Shown piece after piece: positions 18,271 through 26,395 of a stretch of 64,000 nt of DNA. Under the pieces are notes generated by a model. The model was not told the DNA's origin and did no database searches. It worked only from the letters and a program-made list of their open reading frames with translations. Source of the DNA: CAZOKZ01 sp964580585 (GTDB taxonomy: Bacteria > Sumerlaeota > Sumerlaeia > SLMS01 > JAHLLQ01); contig CAZOKZ010000001.1 in assembly GCA_964580585.1 (NCBI GenBank), forward strand, positions 154,408-218,407, given 5' to 3'. The position numbers and the translations under genes are program-made. Position 1 is the stretch's first letter; the number at the start of each line of letters is the position of its first letter.

Positions 18271-18768
18271 TCAGGCGACCGACCGGGGAGGCGGAGCGGG
18301 AATATCCGCAATATAAGAGGAAGGAATAGCAATGTTGGAAGGTAGTTTAAGGGCAACGTGATCCTTTTGTTGAATCGCGACCATCGGTGAGGACTGAGGC
18401 AAAAATCGAAAAAACACCGACGCCGGAAACACCGGAAACCATGTTCCGTTCGGATGACATTTGTCGCCTCGAATCAATATAATACCATCAAGGTGGGCAG
18501 GAACTTTCACGGTTTTCGGCGCGTCGCAACAGCAGGCCGCCCCCATGGGACATACCGGCCCGCAACAGGTGCATGAGCACGCAACGGTAACATCCGATAC
18601 TTCCGAGTCCGCTTCATGTTCCCGGGATTGAAACTGGAGAACGGGGCCTTGATGGAGGAAAAGAAACTCAACTCCCCCGTTTAGAAAAATCACCAGGAGA
18701 AAAAAAATTGCCGCAATCCGCCGCAAGGGCATCCAGAAAGAAAAGCGTTTGAAAAACTGAATGCCCAT
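18271..18768 (-). CDS. Cys-rich membrane-anchored protein of unknown function
   Basis: 165 residues with one N-terminal hydrophobic segment (about 17-38, IAAIFFLLVIFLNGG), then an acidic linker and a dense cysteine block near residues 63-80 (ACSCTCCGPVCPMGAACCCD) with nine cysteines. The remaining part is Pro-rich and ends PAPPPRSVA. The cysteine block suggests metal binding or an iron-sulfur or disulfide cluster, but I know no family. It starts 24 bases after the DinB-fold gene with GAGG upstream, so the two are probably co-transcribed. Confidence 0.65.
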   Translation of the reverse strand: MGIQFFKRFSFWMPLRRIAAIFFLLVIFLNGGVEFLFLHQGPVLQFQSREHEADSEVSDVTVACSCTCCGPVCPMGAACCCDAPKTVKVPAHLDGIILIRGDKCHPNGTWFPVFPASVFFRFLPQSSPMVAIQQKDHVALKLPSNIAIPSSYIADIPAPPPRSVA

Positions 18769-18792
18769 GCGGGGAAGTGAAACCTCGAACGA

Positions 18793-19287
18793 TTAGCAGT
18801 TTTCTTCAATGTACGGCATAGAAGGAACCAACCCCTGCAACCGAGCGTAAACGGCCAGTGCGCCACGATGATGAGCCGTGTGATCCGTGATCGCCGAAAA
18901 AATGGCCATCTTCGGTGCGCCGCCCATGATTTGATCGTTGGCAATTGGTTGCATCAACTCTTCCATCGACTTCGTGGCAACGATTTCCTCGGCGCGATCA
19001 AATGCTCGCTTGATCCATGCCAACGCATCTTCCAGCGACGTCACTTCCCGGACGCTTTTCTCTGCCTTTTCAAAATCCATCTCGAAGCCGTTTTCATGCA
19101 GAAAAGCCGGTTCAATGAACCAATCCACGCATTGGGCGACATGCGCTACTTGGTGGGCGACGGTGAACATTCCTTCTTTTGGGGCGAATCCCGAATGCTC
19201 TTCCTTGAAACAATCGATTCCGCGAAGGAAAAATTTACGGGCGTTTTGCAACTGGATAATGGCTGGGTTCATGTTGTCACACGACAT
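18793..19287 (-). CDS. DinB-fold (four-helix) protein
   Basis: 164 residues. Histidines of the DinB/YfiT metal triad are visible in FTVAHQVAHVAQCVDW (about 41-56) and DHTAHHRGALAVYARLQG (about 133-150). DinB-fold proteins are metal-binding four-helix bundles, several of which are thiol S-transferases. The exact substrate is unknown. Three ATGs follow each other at the start; AAAGAGG is one, four and seven bases before them, so the third (19287) is the best start. It follows hisG by about 105 bases. Confidence 0.82.
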   Translation of the reverse strand: MSCDNMNPAIIQLQNARKFFLRGIDCFKEEHSGFAPKEGMFTVAHQVAHVAQCVDWFIEPAFLHENGFEMDFEKAEKSVREVTSLEDALAWIKRAFDRAEEIVATKSMEELMQPIANDQIMGGAPKMAIFSAITDHTAHHRGALAVYARLQGLVPSMPYIEENC

Positions 19288-19392
19288 CATCATACCTCTT
19301 TAGTTGGATTGAATGAAAACGATAGAAGCGTTCTCACCCAACCCAACCGCAAAAGGCAAACAAAAAGCGAACTGCGTTTCGTTTAATTTTCG

Positions 19393-20271
19393 CTAATCGA
19401 CAATTTTGTTCAGAGGATACTCAATGATACCGACCGCGCCTGCTTTTTTCAACGCGGGGATCAACTGGCGAACGACTTTTTCTTCCAGGATTGTTTCCAC
19501 AGCAACCCAGTCGGGATCGTTGAGTGGGCTGACTGTCGGGCTGGTAATGGAGGGAAGCAGTGACGAAATTTCGTCTAATTTTGTTTTCGGTGCGTTTAGT
19601 TTAATACCGACGCGGCTTTCAGCGGCGATAGCAGCGTTCAGCAACAACGAAATCGCCTCGATCTTTTCGCGTTTCCACGGATCGTTCCAGGCTTCTTTGT
19701 TCGCCACGAACACTGTCCACGATTCCATGATCGTATCGACAACGCGCAGGTTGTTAGCCTTGAGCGACGAACCCGTTTCGGTCACCTCGACGATCGCGTC
19801 CACCAATTCAGGGACCTTGATTTCCGTCGCGCCCCAACTGAATTCCACATCGGCTTCGACACCGTTTTTCTTCAGATAATCGTTGGTCAAATTCACCGCT
19901 TCGGTTGCGATACGTTTTCCCTGCAAATCCTTAACCGATTGGATCGACGAGGACTGATGCACGGCCAGCACCCAACGTACGGGGCGACGAGAAACCTTGG
20001 AATAAACCAGGTCGCAAACGCGCTGAACGTCGGCGCGGTTATCGTGCACCCAATCGAGACCTGTCAGGCCGCAATCGAAGACGCCATCTTCGACGTAACC
20101 CGCCATTTCCTGGGCGCGAATCAAGCGCGCCTCGATTTCCGAATCGTCGCATACGGCGCGGTAATCGCGCGCGCCTACGCTGAAACTGAAACCCGCCTTG
20201 CGAAATAATTCCAAGGTGGCTTGTTGAAGGCTTCCTTTGGGAAGTCCAAGCTGAAGGATTTTGTCAGACAT
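19393..20271 (-). CDS. hisG: ATP phosphoribosyltransferase (histidine step 1)
   Basis: 292 residues from the ATG at 20271, placed by AGAGGG five bases upstream; the open frame runs 34 codons further up through the leader hairpin. It begins LQLGLPKGSLQQATLELF and has VDAIVEVTETGSSLKANNL (the PRPP loop, about 170-188), then a C-terminal ACT-like regulatory domain (about 205-292), so it is the long, histidine-inhibited form. The enzyme joins ATP and PRPP to open histidine synthesis. No other his gene is adjacent; a PHP histidinol-phosphatase is at 60587. A strong hairpin in its leader may regulate it. Confidence 0.95.
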   Translation of the reverse strand: MSDKILQLGLPKGSLQQATLELFRKAGFSFSVGARDYRAVCDDSEIEARLIRAQEMAGYVEDGVFDCGLTGLDWVHDNRADVQRVCDLVYSKVSRRPVRWVLAVHQSSSIQSVKDLQGKRIATEAVNLTNDYLKKNGVEADVEFSWGATEIKVPELVDAIVEVTETGSSLKANNLRVVDTIMESWTVFVANKEAWNDPWKREKIEAISLLLNAAIAAESRVGIKLNAPKTKLDEISSLLPSITSPTVSPLNDPDWVAVETILEEKVVRQLIPALKKAGAVGIIEYPLNKIVD

Positions 20272-20332
20272 TATGCCCTCTAAACCTTTGCGAAATTTAA
20301 GGATTTCTGGGTGAAAAGGAAAACGGGGGGCC

Positions 20333-20374
20333 GGTACCCGCGAAATCTTCTGCGGCAGACAATTCGCGGGCACC
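20333..20374 (-). promoter_or_regulatory. Leader hairpin upstream of hisG
   Basis: Arms 20333-20344 and 20363-20374 pair over 12 positions; the single A-C mismatch on the plus strand is a G-U pair on the minus strand, which fits a minus-strand hisG leader. The loop holds a smaller TCTG/CAGA stem. No His-codon leader peptide is visible. The rest of 20375-20594 shows only a short stem at 20454-20468. Confidence 0.5.
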
Positions 20375-20594
20375 CAAACCGGGCAACCCTTTTGTTTATT
20401 TCAGGCTGAAAAGTCCACTTTTTGTCTCCATCCGAGAAAGGGAATTACTGTTTTTCTCCTTCGGAGAAGCCCGCCCTGAACTGAATCAATCATAAAACAA
20501 ATGGAATCAGGTCTCTTGCCTCGAATGTTTCGCCCTGCCCGTTGGCCCGAAACTTTCATTCTTTCACAATACCCCTAACCCCAAACCCTCTCCC

Positions 20595-20626
20595 CCATTG
20601 CGGTGTCCATCCGGATACCGCAATGG
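20595..20626. repeat. 14-pair inverted repeat downstream of the efflux adaptor gene
   Basis: Arms 20595-20608 and 20613-20626 pair fully around an ATCC loop, with one G-T pair on the plus strand. It lies eight bases past the adaptor stop but lacks a U run on either strand, so it is a poor intrinsic terminator; it may stabilise the mRNA 3' end or be an intergenic repeat. Confidence 0.55.
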
Positions 20627-20633
20627 TGCTTAT

Positions 20634-21944
20634 TTACGAACCTGAATCCTCGACATTTTCTTCGTCAGGTCGAATCGACGCATCCACATCGATTGGGCGA
20701 ATGGGCGTAGCGTCTTGCAGCACTTCCATTCCGCGAATAATGACTTGGTCGCCCGTCTTGACACCGCTCAACACCTCGATGGCGTCCTTGCTTTCAAGAC
20801 CCAATTCAATGGGCACCATTCGCGCCACATGGTAATCTGTATCTACCATTTTTTCCGCAAGAAAAACCACATCCATATTCTGGCGGCGGGTCACGCCAGC
20901 CTTGGGCAAAGCAATCGTGTCGCGGCGACGTTCAGTGATCACTTCGGCCTTTCCGAACATGCCGGGCTTCAGTCGTCCGTCCCCATTTTGCAATAAAATA
21001 TCCACGTCGAATGCCCGCGTGTCTGGGTTCACATTGCTTGCAATGCGCGCCACTTGCCCCTGAGCCTCCACGTCCTCATTCGCGTACACCACGATATCGG
21101 CTTCACCTCCAAGGTGTACCTTCGCAATGCCTTTGCTGGTAATATCGCAACGCATGAACACCTTCGTGGTATCCACAACGCCGCAAACCACAAAGGAAGC
21201 AGCTACCTGCTGAGTATCGTAATCGGTGATCGCTTCGCTGCCAAAGCCGCGCGTGAACTTCCCCTGTCCTTCGAGCGTTGCACGCGACACAACGATGCCA
21301 TCGAACGGCGCACGCAACGTGGTGCGTTCCATTCGGAGTTCGGTTTCCGTCAAACGTGTTTCGGCTTTGGCCAGATTGATCGCGTTCTGGCGTTGGGAGT
21401 TACGCGCGCGGTCGAGTTCCAGCTTCGCCGCATCGACTTCTTTCTCGGCTGCAATGCCCTGCGCGTGCAAATCCTGCAACGTTTCGTAATCGCGCAAGCG
21501 AGCGGCAAGCGTACGTTCGCCGATATCCATGGTTTCCTTCTGAATATCCACATCGGCGCGATTGATCGCCAACTCACTGATCAGCGAAGCGCTTTCGATA
21601 CGCGCAATGACATCGCCCTGTTTGATCACATCGCCTTCGCGCCATTCGCGTTCAAAGCGAAGGCGTCCGGCTTCCTCCGTGCGAATCGCCTGGCTACGGG
21701 CTGGGACAATCGAACCCGTTGCGGCTACCGAGGCTTTTATCTCACCGCGTTCGACCACCTTCACCAACACAGGTGAGAGGAAAACTTTTTCTTTTTTGAT
21801 GTTCTCGTTCTTCGGTTCTTCTTTTTGATCCGCGTTTTGCTCGGTGTTTTCGGACTTGGGCGGTTCGCCCTTTTTACAGCCTCCGACTCCGACCCCCACC
21901 GCAAGAAGACCAACGAGAAACCATCGACTGAATTGACGTGCCAT
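20634..21944 (-). CDS. RND-efflux-type periplasmic adaptor lipoprotein (HlyD/MFP family)
   Basis: 436 residues from the ATG at 21944. A signal peptide ends in the lipobox VGGC (Cys23), predicting a lipid-anchored periplasmic protein, followed by a Lys/Glu-rich linker. Then come the barrel-sandwich half ATGSIVPARSQAIRTEEAGR, a coiled-coil hairpin (about 120-200), the second half LRAPFDGIVVSRATLEGQG and beta-barrel segments to the end. Such adaptors link an inner-membrane pump with an outer-membrane channel. No RND or ABC pump gene is adjacent, which is unusual. The preceding 230 bases form a striking two-state RNA fold. Confidence 0.88.
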   Translation of the reverse strand: MARQFSRWFLVGLLAVGVGVGGCKKGEPPKSENTEQNADQKEEPKNENIKKEKVFLSPVLVKVVERGEIKASVAATGSIVPARSQAIRTEEAGRLRFEREWREGDVIKQGDVIARIESASLISELAINRADVDIQKETMDIGERTLAARLRDYETLQDLHAQGIAAEKEVDAAKLELDRARNSQRQNAINLAKAETRLTETELRMERTTLRAPFDGIVVSRATLEGQGKFTRGFGSEAITDYDTQQVAASFVVCGVVDTTKVFMRCDITSKGIAKVHLGGEADIVVYANEDVEAQGQVARIASNVNPDTRAFDVDILLQNGDGRLKPGMFGKAEVITERRRDTIALPKAGVTRRQNMDVVFLAEKMVDTDYHVARMVPIELGLESKDAIEVLSGVKTGDQVIIRGMEVLQDATPIRPIDVDASIRPDEENVEDSGS

Positions 21945-21990
21945 ATATGGTATGATTCCGAAAGGCAAAAGGCTGGGCCTATGAACGGGA

Positions 21991-22175
21991 CCCTCCCCTG
22001 CAAGGGCAATGAAAATGCCCGGTTGATGAGAAATTCCACAACGCGCCCGGCTGATCGAACAAGGAGGACCGGGCGCGTTGCTCGGGAAGTGGGAGGACGG
22101 GGCTGGGTGAACCCAACCCCGGTGTGGAAGGACAACCGGGCAGGGGGAAGGGAAAGATGGTTGTACACTTCCACA
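21991..22175 (-). promoter_or_regulatory. Bistable structured leader of the efflux adaptor gene
   Basis: One fold uses 21995-21999 with 22142-22146, a 9-pair helix 22017-22025 with 22133-22141, a 7-pair helix 22034-22040 with 22123-22129, a 10-12-pair hairpin 22039-22050 with 22069-22080, and a hairpin 22098-22107 with 22112-22121. The other uses 22123-22130 with 22168-22175 plus 22132-22137 with 22159-22164, a 14-pair stem that excludes the first two long helices; GGGC at 22004 can then pair with 22017-22020. The one mismatch in the 22098 hairpin is a G-U pair only on the minus strand, so it probably belongs to the adaptor mRNA, ending about 47 bases before its start. Confidence 0.55.
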
Positions 22176-22199
22176 AATCCAAGGATGGCACCTGATCGA

Positions 22200-22375
22200 A
22201 GGAATGTCAATTCCTGCAAAAAACTGTACGAAACCGGACAATTCAGAAGGGGGATAAGGCGGACGGGATTTCCTCCAATCAGCAAAATCCCCCGATTTCA
22301 CGGATTTTCCCTAGCGCTCACCAAAGGGAACGGGGAGAACCGTGCTATCGGACTGCTGAGAAAAACGCGATCCGA
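22200..22375. other. Further hairpins in the region upstream of the RapA-like gene
   Basis: No protein gene is credible here. Perfect stems are 22200-22205 with 22210-22215, GGGGGAT 22249-22255 with 22287-22293, 22307-22311 with 22326-22330, and TCGGA 22348-22352 with 22371-22375. They could be the 5' leader of the plus-strand helicase or the start of the minus-strand adaptor leader. No known riboswitch consensus was recognised. Confidence 0.35.
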
Positions 22376-22419
22376 GAGGGTCGAACACGAATAATTTTAT
22401 CAAGGGAATCCCCCTCTTT

Positions 22420-25400
22420 ATGTCTTTTAATCCGAACGCAGCGCGAACCCCCTACCGGGATTTGGAACGTTTTTTCAAGATCGGGATGCTCGTCACCTTG
22501 CGCGAAACCATCGCCCCGGATTTGTGGCGCATCTACGACCTTGAAGGCCGAATTGCCACGCTTGAACCCATCTCGCTCGGCGCCACACGATGCCAAATGC
22601 CTCTCAAGGACCTACGCCGCTATCGGATCAAAACAACGGATGAAGTGTTGCTTAACGAAGACTTGGTTAAAGTCTTGCGTGTCAGCAATCCACGATCCGA
22701 CGATCTGTACGAATACACGGTGGCGCACAACGAAATACCACGCACGGTGCGTGAACATGAACTGACGGTTCACGTGGGTTCAGCCGCGCCCGATCCGCTG
22801 GCGTTGCTCAAGAATCTCGACGCGGCGCCTGCCGAAATGGCACTGGCACGAAGCGAGTTGTTGCACGCCTATTTCAAAGCCACTGCCCGCAGTCTCGGCA
22901 TCGTGGGATACAATGGCGCGCGCATGCTGCCCATCCCCCACCAGATCAGCGCTGCTCGTTACGTGCTGTTATTCGGACGTCCCCGATTTTTACTCGCCGA
23001 CGAAGTGGGCCTGGGCAAAACGGTGGAAGCAGGACTGATTGTCTCGACGTTGCGAAAATATTTTCCCGATTGGAAAACGGCGTTTTTTGTTCCCGAATCG
23101 CTCACCGTCCAGTGGGCCTTTGAAATGTACGGGAAATTTGGTAAGGCCATTTTCCGTCTGAGTGACGACGAAGAACCGGAAGAAGGCGAAGACGACCCCG
23201 GGGTGATTTTACCCCACGCGCATGCCATTGATTGGGCTCGTCGCGATTCCGCCGAAATCCTGGTTATCGACGAGGCTCACCAGATTCTCAAAGACCCCGC
23301 CCAATACGAATCGCTGATGACCTTGAGTCGCAAGGCGCACGCGGTACTGCTTCTGACCGCTACGCCAAGTTCCGACGACGGGCGCAATCTGGTGAAGCTA
23401 TTACAATTGGCCGACCCGGATCATTTTGCGCAGTTCGAGCGTCAGGAATCGTTGGAAATTTTCTTCGACAAACAGTCAGATGTCGAAGCCTTGCTGCATG
23501 ATTTACGCGTTCCAGGCAAAGATGGCAGCGAAATTATGGAACGCTGGGAAAAACTCGGCATCGAGGACGAAGAGCTGACCGCGCGGTTCCTTTCGCTCAA
23601 GGTGGACCCCTCCGACCTCGCCGTGCGACACAAACTGGCGGCGCTTGTCACGGATCGTTACTACCCCCGCGCACGGATTCTGCGCTACCAACGTAAATTT
23701 CTAGCCATGGACAACGAAATGGCCGAGCGCATTGAAGAGCCGATCGAATATCGCCCGACCAAAGACGAAACGCGCGTTCGCAAACTTGCAGCCGCGTGGC
23801 TGGAACTCCTCAAAAAAAGCGGACATCACCAAATGCCCGCGTTCCAGGATGTGGCACGCGTGTTAATTCAAGCCGTGCACAGTTCACCATTGGCATTTGA
23901 AAAATGGTTGGAAGCGCGCCTGGGTAAAATGCCCCATGTCGAAGGTGTTTCCGCCGACCCGGTGCGTCGCTATCGTTCGCTGATTGAAACAGCCGAAAGA
24001 TTGGAAAACGAAGACGATCTGCTGGACGAAATGCAGTTCGCCGCCACCGATTGGGTTCGTTCGACGAAAGCCGTGGATATGAAGGGCCGCGCAATGGCGC
24101 GATTGCCCCGATACGAAATGTTGTTGCGCCAAATCAAGTCGCTCGTCAGCGACGACGAGGAACCACACCGCGTATTGATTTTCACCAGCTTTGAATGCAA
24201 TGTCCGCCCACTGTATTTGTTGTTGAACAAGGCACTCGGTGAAGACGTTGAAGTTTTCTACATCAGCGCCGAACTCGAATGGCGCGAGCGCGAGAAAAAC
24301 GCCTTTGCATTCCAGGAATGTCCTGGCCCGTGCGTGTTAATTTCCGACGATCTCGGCGGCGAGGGACGCAACTTTCAGTTTGTTAATTCGATCTTTCATT
24401 TCGACCTGCCGCTGGCCGCGTGGATCGTTGAACAACGCGTGGGGCGACTTGATCGCGTTGGACGTGAAGCCGACCTCGATGTCGATTCGCAAATCCTGGT
24501 CGCTCCGGGAGAGTTAGACGAAGCGATCTATGAATTCCAACGCGATGCGGTAAACGTTTTCAACGAATCCCTGGCGCCTGTTGAGGACTTGATCGAAAAT
24601 GTTACGCGTCGCATGTTGATTGCATGTATCGAAGGGGGCAGCGACGCGATTCGCGACCTGATCGACGAAGTACACGAGGAAGTCGAAAAACGACGCGAAA
24701 AAGAAGTACGCGGTTTGATGCGCCGTAGCGATACGGGCGTCGAGGACGTCAAGCGACTCGTGCCGCAACTCAACGACACGGACGAACTGAAGCGCCTGGC
24801 CCAAGCGTCGATCAACTACACGCGCCTGCTCGGTTCTGTAGTCGATCAAACGCGTTCAAAATACACGATCACCATTGGCTCGCATCACCCGCTGACGGCG
24901 TTTGTGGGAATTTTGTCCGAGATGCAAGGCCACTTCGACCGCATTGAAGCCGTGCGACACGAACGGATGGAATTTTTCTCGCCTGGACATCCATTCGTAC
25001 GCTCGCTGACACGCGGCGCGCTCCAGGAAAGCGGCGACCGCGTGGCGTTTCTTTCACGCACGGGCATCGAAAACCCGGCGTTCGTTTTTCATTGTCGTAT
25101 ATTCCTGCCCCAGACCTTCCTCGAAGCCATTCGCGAATTGCCCGAAGATATCCAGCCATCGCTGCTTTGTTCCGCAGCGGGAAACTTCGGCACCAGCATG
25201 ATCCATGTGGTCACTGATTTCGATGGCAACCCGATTGACGATGCGGATGTTTACATCAAAGGTTTCCAACGCTCTGACAATTCTCTGGATTTCGGACGTG
25301 AAATCTACGACTACCTGCCCACGAATTGGGAAACTGTTTGTGAATCGGGTTGGGAACACGCGCTTGAAGTCACCCGTCAGAAAGCCTCGGAATACCTGCG

Positions 25401-25560
25401 CGAGGGTCTCCCCCGATTTGAAGGGGTTGCGGGCGAAGTACTCACGCGGCATTTCGGTGCCGATTTCCCCGTCGAAACGAAAATCGACACCATGCTGTTT
25501 GAACTCGATCCACTGAGCATCGAAATCGATGCCGTGACCGTGATCTTCCCAGCGCGATGA
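22420..25560 (+). CDS. rapA: RapA/HepA-like Swi2/Snf2 ATPase
   Basis: 1046 residues. The order fits the RNA-polymerase recycling ATPase RapA: an N-terminal beta-rich region (about 20-130), PHQISAARYVL (Q-like motif, about 178-188), Walker A ADEVGLGKTVEAG (about 198-210), DEAH (near 285), LTATPSSDDGRN (about 308-319), and the second lobe with RVLIFTSFE and VEQRVGRLDRVGR (near 675). A long C-terminal domain follows. RapA frees RNA polymerase stalled after termination using ATP. Compared with E. coli RapA (968 residues) the C-terminal part is divergent, so a related Snf2 helicase role is possible. The DnaD-like gene follows after a short repeat region. Confidence 0.8.
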   Translation: MSFNPNAARTPYRDLERFFKIGMLVTLRETIAPDLWRIYDLEGRIATLEPISLGATRCQMPLKDLRRYRIKTTDEVLLNEDLVKVLRVSNPRSDDLYEYTVAHNEIPRTVREHELTVHVGSAAPDPLALLKNLDAAPAEMALARSELLHAYFKATARSLGIVGYNGARMLPIPHQISAARYVLLFGRPRFLLADEVGLGKTVEAGLIVSTLRKYFPDWKTAFFVPESLTVQWAFEMYGKFGKAIFRLSDDEEPEEGEDDPGVILPHAHAIDWARRDSAEILVIDEAHQILKDPAQYESLMTLSRKAHAVLLLTATPSSDDGRNLVKLLQLADPDHFAQFERQESLEIFFDKQSDVEALLHDLRVPGKDGSEIMERWEKLGIEDEELTARFLSLKVDPSDLAVRHKLAALVTDRYYPRARILRYQRKFLAMDNEMAERIEEPIEYRPTKDETRVRKLAAAWLELLKKSGHHQMPAFQDVARVLIQAVHSSPLAFEKWLEARLGKMPHVEGVSADPVRRYRSLIETAERLENEDDLLDEMQFAATDWVRSTKAVDMKGRAMARLPRYEMLLRQIKSLVSDDEEPHRVLIFTSFECNVRPLYLLLNKALGEDVEVFYISAELEWREREKNAFAFQECPGPCVLISDDLGGEGRNFQFVNSIFHFDLPLAAWIVEQRVGRLDRVGREADLDVDSQILVAPGELDEAIYEFQRDAVNVFNESLAPVEDLIENVTRRMLIACIEGGSDAIRDLIDEVHEEVEKRREKEVRGLMRRSDTGVEDVKRLVPQLNDTDELKRLAQASINYTRLLGSVVDQTRSKYTITIGSHHPLTAFVGILSEMQGHFDRIEAVRHERMEFFSPGHPFVRSLTRGALQESGDRVAFLSRTGIENPAFVFHCRIFLPQTFLEAIRELPEDIQPSLLCSAAGNFGTSMIHVVTDFDGNPIDDADVYIKGFQRSDNSLDFGREIYDYLPTNWETVCESGWEHALEVTRQKASEYLREGLPRFEGVAGEVLTRHFGADFPVETKIDTMLFELDPLSIEIDAVTVIFPAR

Positions 25561-25577
25561 GAAAATAAAAGCTGAAC

Positions 25578-25679
25578 CTCGAAGGCACAAAGACACAAAG
25601 GAACGCAAAGAGTTCATCTCGAAATCAGCGTCTTCTCAATTGATCGTGAATCTTCGTGCCTTCGTGTCTTCGTGGTGAA
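25578..25679. repeat. Inverted pair of the CTTCGTGCCTTCGTG intergenic repeat
   Basis: The left arm (25578-25610, reading AAGGCACAAAGACACAAAGG) is an imperfect complement of the right arm (25652-25679, CTTCGTGCCTTCGTGTCTTC and onward). A third copy lies at 29511-29549. The same kind of sequence recurs between genes in many unrelated bacterial genomes; its nature is unclear. Confidence 0.65.
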
Positions 25680-25708
25680 ATTCTAATCTTTTCTCTCAGG
25701 GTAATGGC

Positions 25709-26392
25709 ATGGCTGACGGGATGATCGAATTTCCGCTTTGGATCGAACAAAGCGGGTTGCCGCTGCACTTGAACGAGACGACGAAATCGCCGCTCGCGTG
25801 GCTGGTGTTTCGCAAAATCGTGGAGCTCGACATCGCCACCAATCGCACGCCGGGGACGGTGGAAATTTCGCTCGGAGAATTGGGAACGCTGGTGGGGCTC
25901 GACGCGAAAAAAACCGAAGCCACGCTGAAAAAGCTTCGTAAAGGCGGCGTTTTGCGCAGTTTCCTGCCTGACAACGACGAGGAGCCCGCACTCTTCCAAG
26001 TCATCGCTCCTCTGCCCACGCCTGTGCCGTGGGAAACCGTACGCGAGCAAAACCCGACGCTCTTCAAATTGCCCGACCACGCGTTTCGCTATGCTACGGG
26101 GACGGAGGAAGCCCCGCCCGAAAAACCGGGGACGGAGGTCCAGGACCCAAAACTCCGCGAAGTGGTCGATTTGTATTTCAGCACCGTTTCGATGAAAATG
26201 AACGCCTTCATTTTCGACGAACTGCGCCTGATCGCCGCGCGATTCGACCTGCCGCTGATCCGCAAAGTCTTTGCCCGCGCCCGCCAGAAGGAAGTGCAAA
26301 CCCTCGGCTGGATTTTGAAAGAAATCCGCCGCGAGCAGGTCGTAAAAAAACAAGGCGCCGAGAGTAAAGTACACGACCTTTACCACGAATAA
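25709..26392 (+). CDS. DnaD-like / winged-helix protein
   Basis: 227 residues. The N-terminal half (about 20-110) looks like a winged helix: WLVFRKIVELDIA, then LGELGTLVGLDAKKTEATLK as a helix-turn-helix and GGVLRSFLPD as a wing. The C-terminal part (about 150-215) has a DnaD-like helical pattern, LREVVDLYFSTVSMKMNAF then IRKVFARARQKEVQTLGWIL. A Pro/Glu linker (about 128-148) contains two GGGGACGGAG motifs. DnaD-like proteins help load the replicative helicase or act in phage replication. The link is by eye. The start follows AGGG by eight bases. It ends three bases from the convergent fusion gene. Confidence 0.6.
   Translation: MADGMIEFPLWIEQSGLPLHLNETTKSPLAWLVFRKIVELDIATNRTPGTVEISLGELGTLVGLDAKKTEATLKKLRKGGVLRSFLPDNDEEPALFQVIAPLPTPVPWETVREQNPTLFKLPDHAFRYATGTEEAPPEKPGTEVQDPKLREVVDLYFSTVSMKMNAFIFDELRLIAARFDLPLIRKVFARARQKEVQTLGWILKEIRREQVVKKQGAESKVHDLYHE
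26098..26137 (+). repeat. Two GGGGACGGAG motifs in the DnaD-like gene
   Basis: Exact copies at 26098-26107 and 26128-26137, both followed by G, encode TGTEE and PGTEV in the linker between the two domains. The intervening bases differ, so this is motif recurrence rather than a simple tandem duplication. Confidence 0.7.
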
Positions 26393-26395
26393 TGA

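Noticed and set aside
20451..20468. Terminator between hisG and the adaptor gene
   Set aside because: The 6-pair stem has no U run on either strand.
21825..22394. 189-residue plus-strand frame and a 174-residue minus-strand frame in the adaptor leader
   Set aside because: Both cross the perfect helices and lack start signals; composition is not protein-like.
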